A stretch of DNA of 64,000 nt from Sphaerimonospora sp050942215 (lineage in GTDB: Bacteria; Actinomycetota; Actinomycetes; Streptosporangiales; Streptosporangiaceae): positions 3,348,001-3,412,000 of the forward strand of contig NZ_CP192056.1 in the NCBI RefSeq assembly GCF_050942215.1. The letters run 5' to 3'. This document shows positions 60,499 through 64,000 of this stretch, in pieces (position 1 is the stretch's first letter; each line of letters opens with the position of its first letter). The notes under the pieces were generated by a model. That model did not search any database, was not told the origin of the DNA, and saw only the letters and a program-made list of their open reading frames with translations. A program made the translations under genes and the position numbers.

Positions 60499-61502
60499 CA
60501 CAGGCTCGCCCCCACGGTGCGGCGGGAGATCAGGTTCGCCGACATGATCAGGGTCAGGCCGATCAGGGCCTCGAACAGCCCGATCGCCGCGGCGTAGCTG
60601 AAGCTGTTGGAGACGATGCCCATCCGGTACAGGTACGTCGAGATGACGTCGGCCGTCGGGTACGTCAGCGGGTTGTAGAGCAGCAGGATCTTCTCGAAGC
60701 CCACCGCCATGAACGTGCCGATGTTCAGGATCAGCAGCGTGACCGCGGTCGGCCGGATGCCGGGGAGGGTCACGTGCCAGATCTGCCGCCATCGGCCGGC
60801 GCCGTCGATGCGGGCCGCCTCGTACAGCTGCTCGTCGATGGTGGTGAGCGCGGCGAGGTAGATGATGGTCCCCCAGCCGACGGTCTGCCACATCTCGGAG
60901 GAGACGTAGATCGTCCGGAACCATCCCGCCTCCTGCAGGAACGGGATGGGATCGCCACCCATCTCGCTCAGGAGCTGGTTGACCGGTCCGTCCACCGACA
61001 GCAACTCCATGACCAGCCCGGCCACGACCACCATCGACAGGAAATGCGGCAGGTACGACACGGACTGGACGAACCGCTTGACCCGCCGGCCGCGCAGCTC
61101 GTTGATCAGCAGGGCGAGCACGATCGGCGTCGGGAAGCAGAACAGCAGGGTCAGCCCGCCGATGATCAAGGTGTTGCCGAACACCTGCCAGAACGTCGGA
61201 TCGTTCAGGAACATCCGCACATATCGCAGGCCCACCCACTCCTCGCCCAGCACGCTGCCGCCCGGTACGAACTTCCGGAAGGCGATCACGTTGCCGATCA
61301 TCGGCAGGTAGCGGAAAATCAAGAAGAAGAGCAGCGGGAGGACGACCAGCGAGTAAAGCTGCCAGTCGCGGCGCAGCGCCTGACGCCAGGTGCGGCCGGG
61401 GGGCCGCCTCCCGCCGGAGCGCGCGGATCTCCCCGCGTCCGGAGGCGGGGCGCCCGGTGACTCGTCGATCGTCGTGGCCGCGCTCACGCTCTCACCGGAC
61501 AC
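60495..61502 (-). CDS. Sugar ABC transporter permease (LplB type)
   Basis: The product has 335 residues from GTG. A hydrophilic N-terminal tail of about 45 residues precedes WQLYSLVVLPLLFFLIFRYLPMIGNVIAFRKF, read in parts. The permease loop is EAARIDGAGRWRQIWHVTLPG, and the C-terminus is the usual NLISRRTVGASLW. It is the first gene of the xylan/aldouronate operon, with promoter and operator upstream. Confidence 0.92.
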   Translation of the reverse strand: MSGESVSAATTIDESPGAPPPDAGRSARSGGRRPPGRTWRQALRRDWQLYSLVVLPLLFFLIFRYLPMIGNVIAFRKFVPGGSVLGEEWVGLRYVRMFLNDPTFWQVFGNTLIIGGLTLLFCFPTPIVLALLINELRGRRVKRFVQSVSYLPHFLSMVVVAGLVMELLSVDGPVNQLLSEMGGDPIPFLQEAGWFRTIYVSSEMWQTVGWGTIIYLAALTTIDEQLYEAARIDGAGRWRQIWHVTLPGIRPTAVTLLILNIGTFMAVGFEKILLLYNPLTYPTADVISTYLYRMGIVSNSFSYAAAIGLFEALIGLTLIMSANLISRRTVGASLW

Positions 61503-61595
61503 GGAGCCCGTCCCGCTCGGTGCTTGCCGTTCATGCCATCCCTTCGGCCGATGACGGCCTCATCCCGCGGCGGGAAGCCTCATCGCAGCGCGCGC

Positions 61596-61606
61596 CGAAA
61601 CTTTCG
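61596..61606. promoter_or_regulatory. CGAAACTTTCG operator of the xylan operon
   Basis: CGAAACTTTCG is an 11-bp inverted repeat just downstream of the -10 of the operon promoter, at about +16 to +26, a position suited to repression. The same motif is known upstream of Streptomyces xylanase genes, where it mediates negative control. A second palindrome, GAAACGTTTC, lies at 61753-61762. Confidence 0.65.
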
Positions 61607-61629
61607 CTAGATTTGTTTAATCTTGCGGA

Positions 61630-61658
61630 AATATAGGCGTACGGTTGGGACGCGTCAA
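61630..61658 (-). promoter_or_regulatory. Strong promoter of the xylan/aldouronate operon
   Basis: On the minus strand, -35 TTGACG (61653-61658) and -10 TATATT (61630-61635) are separated by exactly 17 bp. This is near the consensus for the main vegetative sigma factor. It reads toward the permease gene at 61502. Confidence 0.75.
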
Positions 61659-62223
61659 GGGTGGACGTCAACCCCTTTCCGCCGGTAGAGTCCTAGATGT
61701 TTGCGCCATTGAAGCCGAACATCGCTCGGCTTTCCCGTCTGGATCGCTGTCCGAAACGTTTCAAATGCGGTCGGCGATGTCCATGATCAGATCGGTGGGC
61801 GGCGCTCCATGCGAACACGCTCGGACGCCGACGGCCGCGGGACGGGCGGACGCGGTGGTCCCCGCCCCGGGATGAGGGCGCCGAGACCCCCTTGGACCGG
61901 AAGCTTGGACTGGAAGCTTGGACCGGAAGCGCCCATGCCGGCGGGAGATCAGTGCCGGATGGTGATGGCCCCCCTGACACGACCGTGTGGAGACGGCGCC
62001 GCCGGATCCTGTGTGGAGACGGCGCCGCCGTTTCGGCGGTGAACGCCGCGAGCGTGGCCACCGGGCTGGGCCCCGGCCGTACGGCCCGGCGATCCGATCC
62101 AGGCGGCCCGCGTGGAAAGCCGCCTCCGCCACGGGGCTCTCCGCGCCGAGGCCGGCTCAGCTCACGCCCGGACCCGGGCCGAGTCCGGCCGGGTCCTGGC
62201 GCATGCGACGGCTTCGGTGCTTC
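61659..62223. other. Non-coding region with short direct repeats
   Basis: No supported gene. Two short repeat sets stand out. One is a near-12-bp tandem (GGACCGGAAGCTT, GGACTGGAAGCTT, GGACCGGAAGC) at about 61891-61930. The other is a 19-bp direct repeat, TGTGGAGACGGCGCCGCCG, at 61984 and 62011. GAAACGTTTC near 61753 is a possible LacI-type site. Confidence 0.5.
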
Positions 62224-63999
62224 CTATTCCGGTGTCACCTCGGCGGGCGTGACCAGGCGGCGGTCATGGCCGACGTGGCGCAGCGGGCCGGTCAGCCGCA
62301 CGCCGCCCTGGCACGGCTGATGCGAAGCCGACGTGCCGACGAACACCTCGACGTCCCCGGGCTCGACGACGCGCCGCAGATCGCGGCCGGTGAAGGCGGT
62401 GCGGTCGGCGTGCACGGTGAAGGTCACCCGCGCGCTCGCGCCGGGCTCCAGCCGGACCCTGGCGAACCCGGCGAGCTGCCGTGTCGGCCTGGTGACCTGG
62501 GCGAGAACGTCGTGCAGGTAGAGCTGGACGACCTCCTCCCCCGCCCGGCCGCCGGTGTTGCGCACCCGCACGGACACGGTGAACTCGCCGTCGGTGGGCA
62601 CCTCCTCGTCGCTGATCCGCAGGTCGCCGATCTCGAAGGCGGTGTAGGAGGAGCCGTACCCGAACGGGAACAGCGGGGTGGAGTCGAGGCTGCTGATGCC
62701 GTTGCCGTCGGAGCCCAGCGGCGGCTGCAGGTAGGTGCCCGGCTGCCCGCCGGGGACGCGCGGGATCTGCACCGGAAGCTTTCCGGTGGGCTGCACCCGG
62801 CCGGACAGGACCCCGGCGATGGCCCCGCCGCCCTCCTCACCCGGCATGAACGCCTGGACGAGGCCCGCGGCCCTGGCGTGCACCTCGGCCAGCGCGTACG
62901 GCCGGCCCGACACGACGACGACCACGACCGGCGTCCCGGTGGCGGCCAGCTCGAGCAGCAGGTCCTCCTGCACTCCCGGCAGCCGCAGGTCCTCGGCGTC
63001 GCAACCCTCCCCCGAGGTGCCCTGCCCGAACAGCCCGGCCAGGTCGCCGACGACGGCGACGCACAGGTCGGACTCGCGAGCCGCCCCAAGCGCGGCGGCG
63101 AAGCCCGAGCGGTCCCCGTCCCGCACATCGCAGCCTCGCTCGTGGACGAACTCGGTGTCCGGCAGCTCGGCACGCAGCGCGTCGAGCAGGCTGGGCGCCT
63201 CGACGCCGAGACCCAGCCCGGGATGGCGCGGCAGCACGTGGTTGGGGAAGGCGTAGCAGCCCATGAACGTGCGCGGGTCGTCGGCGCAGGGCCCGACCAC
63301 GGCCACCCGGCGCGGCCCCTGCCGCCCCTCGCCCAGCAGCGGCAACGCCGTACCGGCGTCGAGCAGCACGATCGACCGCTCGGCCAGTTCCCGGGCGAGC
63401 GCCCGGTTGTCCGGCGAGTCCAGGTCGACGGCCTCCGCCCCCTCCACCGACTTCTCCGGCGTCCAGTCCGGGTCGAGCAGGCCAAGCTGCACCTTCTGGG
63501 TGAGCAGACGGCGCGCCGCCCGGTCGATCAGCGTCTCCGGCAGCTCGCCCCGCCGCACCCGCTCGGCCAGGTGCCGGCCGAAGCCGAGGGTGTCCGGCAG
63601 CTCGACGTCGATGCCGGCGGTCAGCGCCTGCACCCCGGCCTCCTCGGAGTCCGCGGCGACCCGGTGCATCGTCTCCAGGAAGGCGATCGCCCAGTAGTCC
63701 GACACGACGGTCCCGGTGAATCCCCACTCGTCGCGCAGCAGGTCGGTCAGCAGCCACGAATCGGCCGCCGCGGGGACGCCGTCCACATCGGAGTAGGAGT
63801 TCATGACAGAACGCGCGCCGCCCTCGACGATCGCGGTCTCGAACGTCGGCAGGATCATGTCCATCAGCTCGCGCCGGCCCATCGACACCGGGCCGTGGTT
63901 GCGCGCCGCCCTGGACGCGGAATATCCGGCGAAGTGCTTGAGCGTGGCGATGACGCCGGCGCTCTCCAGTCCGCGCACGTAGGCCGCGCCGAGCGTCGC
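62224..63999 (-). CDS. GH3 beta-glycosidase, N-terminus outside window
   Basis: The frame is open to the window edge; about 591 residues are visible. GH3 features are KHFAGYSASRAARNHGPVSMG, VMNSYSDVDGVP, the nucleophile Asp in GTVVSDYWAI, the (alpha/beta)6 domain (VAVVGPCADDPRTFMGCYAFPNH, in parts; LCVAVVGDLAGLFGQGTSGEGCD), LFPFGYGSSYTAFE, and a C-terminal fibronectin III-like domain (VSVRVRNTGGRAGEEVVQLYLHD). No linker or binding domain is seen. Substrate is likely beta-xylosides or beta-glucosides, given the next-door xylan operon. Confidence 0.92.
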   Translation of the reverse strand, partial: ATLGAAYVRGLESAGVIATLKHFAGYSASRAARNHGPVSMGRRELMDMILPTFETAIVEGGARSVMNSYSDVDGVPAAADSWLLTDLLRDEWGFTGTVVSDYWAIAFLETMHRVAADSEEAGVQALTAGIDVELPDTLGFGRHLAERVRRGELPETLIDRAARRLLTQKVQLGLLDPDWTPEKSVEGAEAVDLDSPDNRALARELAERSIVLLDAGTALPLLGEGRQGPRRVAVVGPCADDPRTFMGCYAFPNHVLPRHPGLGLGVEAPSLLDALRAELPDTEFVHERGCDVRDGDRSGFAAALGAARESDLCVAVVGDLAGLFGQGTSGEGCDAEDLRLPGVQEDLLLELAATGTPVVVVVVSGRPYALAEVHARAAGLVQAFMPGEEGGGAIAGVLSGRVQPTGKLPVQIPRVPGGQPGTYLQPPLGSDGNGISSLDSTPLFPFGYGSSYTAFEIGDLRISDEEVPTDGEFTVSVRVRNTGGRAGEEVVQLYLHDVLAQVTRPTRQLAGFARVRLEPGASARVTFTVHADRTAFTGRDLRRVVEPGDVEVFVGTSASHQPCQGGVRLTGPLRHVGHDRRLVTPAEVTPE

Positions 64000-64000
64000 G

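Noticed and set aside
56389..60597. 1402-codon plus-strand ORF
   Set aside because: Antisense to GH39, the binding protein and a permease; composition is Arg/Val/His-rich noise.
61693..62320. ORFs between the xylan operon promoter and the GH3 gene
   Set aside because: They are Arg/Ser/Pro-rich, overlap on both strands and have no start signals or family motifs.

Overview
High-GC actinomycete chromosome. Mycothiol-dependent formaldehyde detoxification (an MscR-type dehydrogenase), a gpgS-folP2 pair, heterotetrameric sarcosine oxidase and several secreted multidomain plant-polysaccharide enzymes point to a soil actinomycete, perhaps of the Streptosporangiales; the order is a guess. All functions come from reading motifs in the translated sequence; no database search was run. 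LAYOUT: 1-1.2 kb, the end of one small secreted cysteine protein and a second repeat-rich secreted protein. 1.2-4.2 kb, a cobalamin riboswitch, a 19-codon leader ORF, cobQ and a cobC-type aminotransferase. 4.2-8.5 kb, stress and redox genes: YceI, a SufR-like regulator with a C-terminal cysteine cluster, a DUF2231 membrane protein, a small membrane protein, an ArsC-like protein and an FMN-dependent alpha-hydroxy-acid oxidase. 8.7-10.8 kb, a secreted PL1 pectate lyase whose leader carries an IS200/IS605-like end hairpin. 10.8-36 kb, a nearly complete choline/glycine betaine utilisation island: soxBDAG, dimethylglycine oxidase/dehydrogenase, a betaine ABC transporter, betaine aldehyde dehydrogenase, choline dehydrogenase, two IclR regulators, a Rieske monooxygenase with its own ferredoxin and reductase, S-hydroxymethylmycothiol dehydrogenase, an MBL hydrolase and an FdhF/YdeP-type oxidoreductase. 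It would take choline to betaine, dimethylglycine, sarcosine and glycine, and dispose of the one-carbon by-products. IS701 and Rhs-like gene fragments interrupt it at 18.6-19.6 kb. 36.4-39.1 kb, gpgS, folP2 and a LigB-like protein. 39.1-46.9 kb, three paralogous AraC regulators interleaved with a hydrolase, a frameshifted glutaredoxin, a DUF1707 protein, PhzF and a phosphoesterase. 47-51 kb, GDSL hydrolase, enoyl-CoA hydratase and a cellulose-type LPMO with CBM2. 51-64 kb, a xylan/aldouronate operon (two sugar ABC permeases, lipoprotein binding protein, GH39, YesL-like protein, GH67, GH42) behind a strong promoter with a CGAAACTTTCG operator, and a GH3 enzyme cut by the window edge. REGULATION: a shared 17-bp inverted repeat, GTTGC-N7-GCAAC, lies before the dimethylglycine gene, the aldehyde dehydrogenase/transporter operon and the choline dehydrogenase/iclR divergence, with a weaker copy before the monooxygenase operon, which suggests one IclR regulon. 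MOST UNUSUAL SIGNAL: three intergenic copies (28813-29047, 48337-48581, 55318-55562) of a repeat made of two forward units, a central palindrome and two inverted units. Unit spacing is 53 bp in all but two cases (51 bp). Most units begin with GTGATCTTGCA or a close variant and many hold an inner CGCAGG-N12-CCTGCG hairpin. I do not recognise this family.
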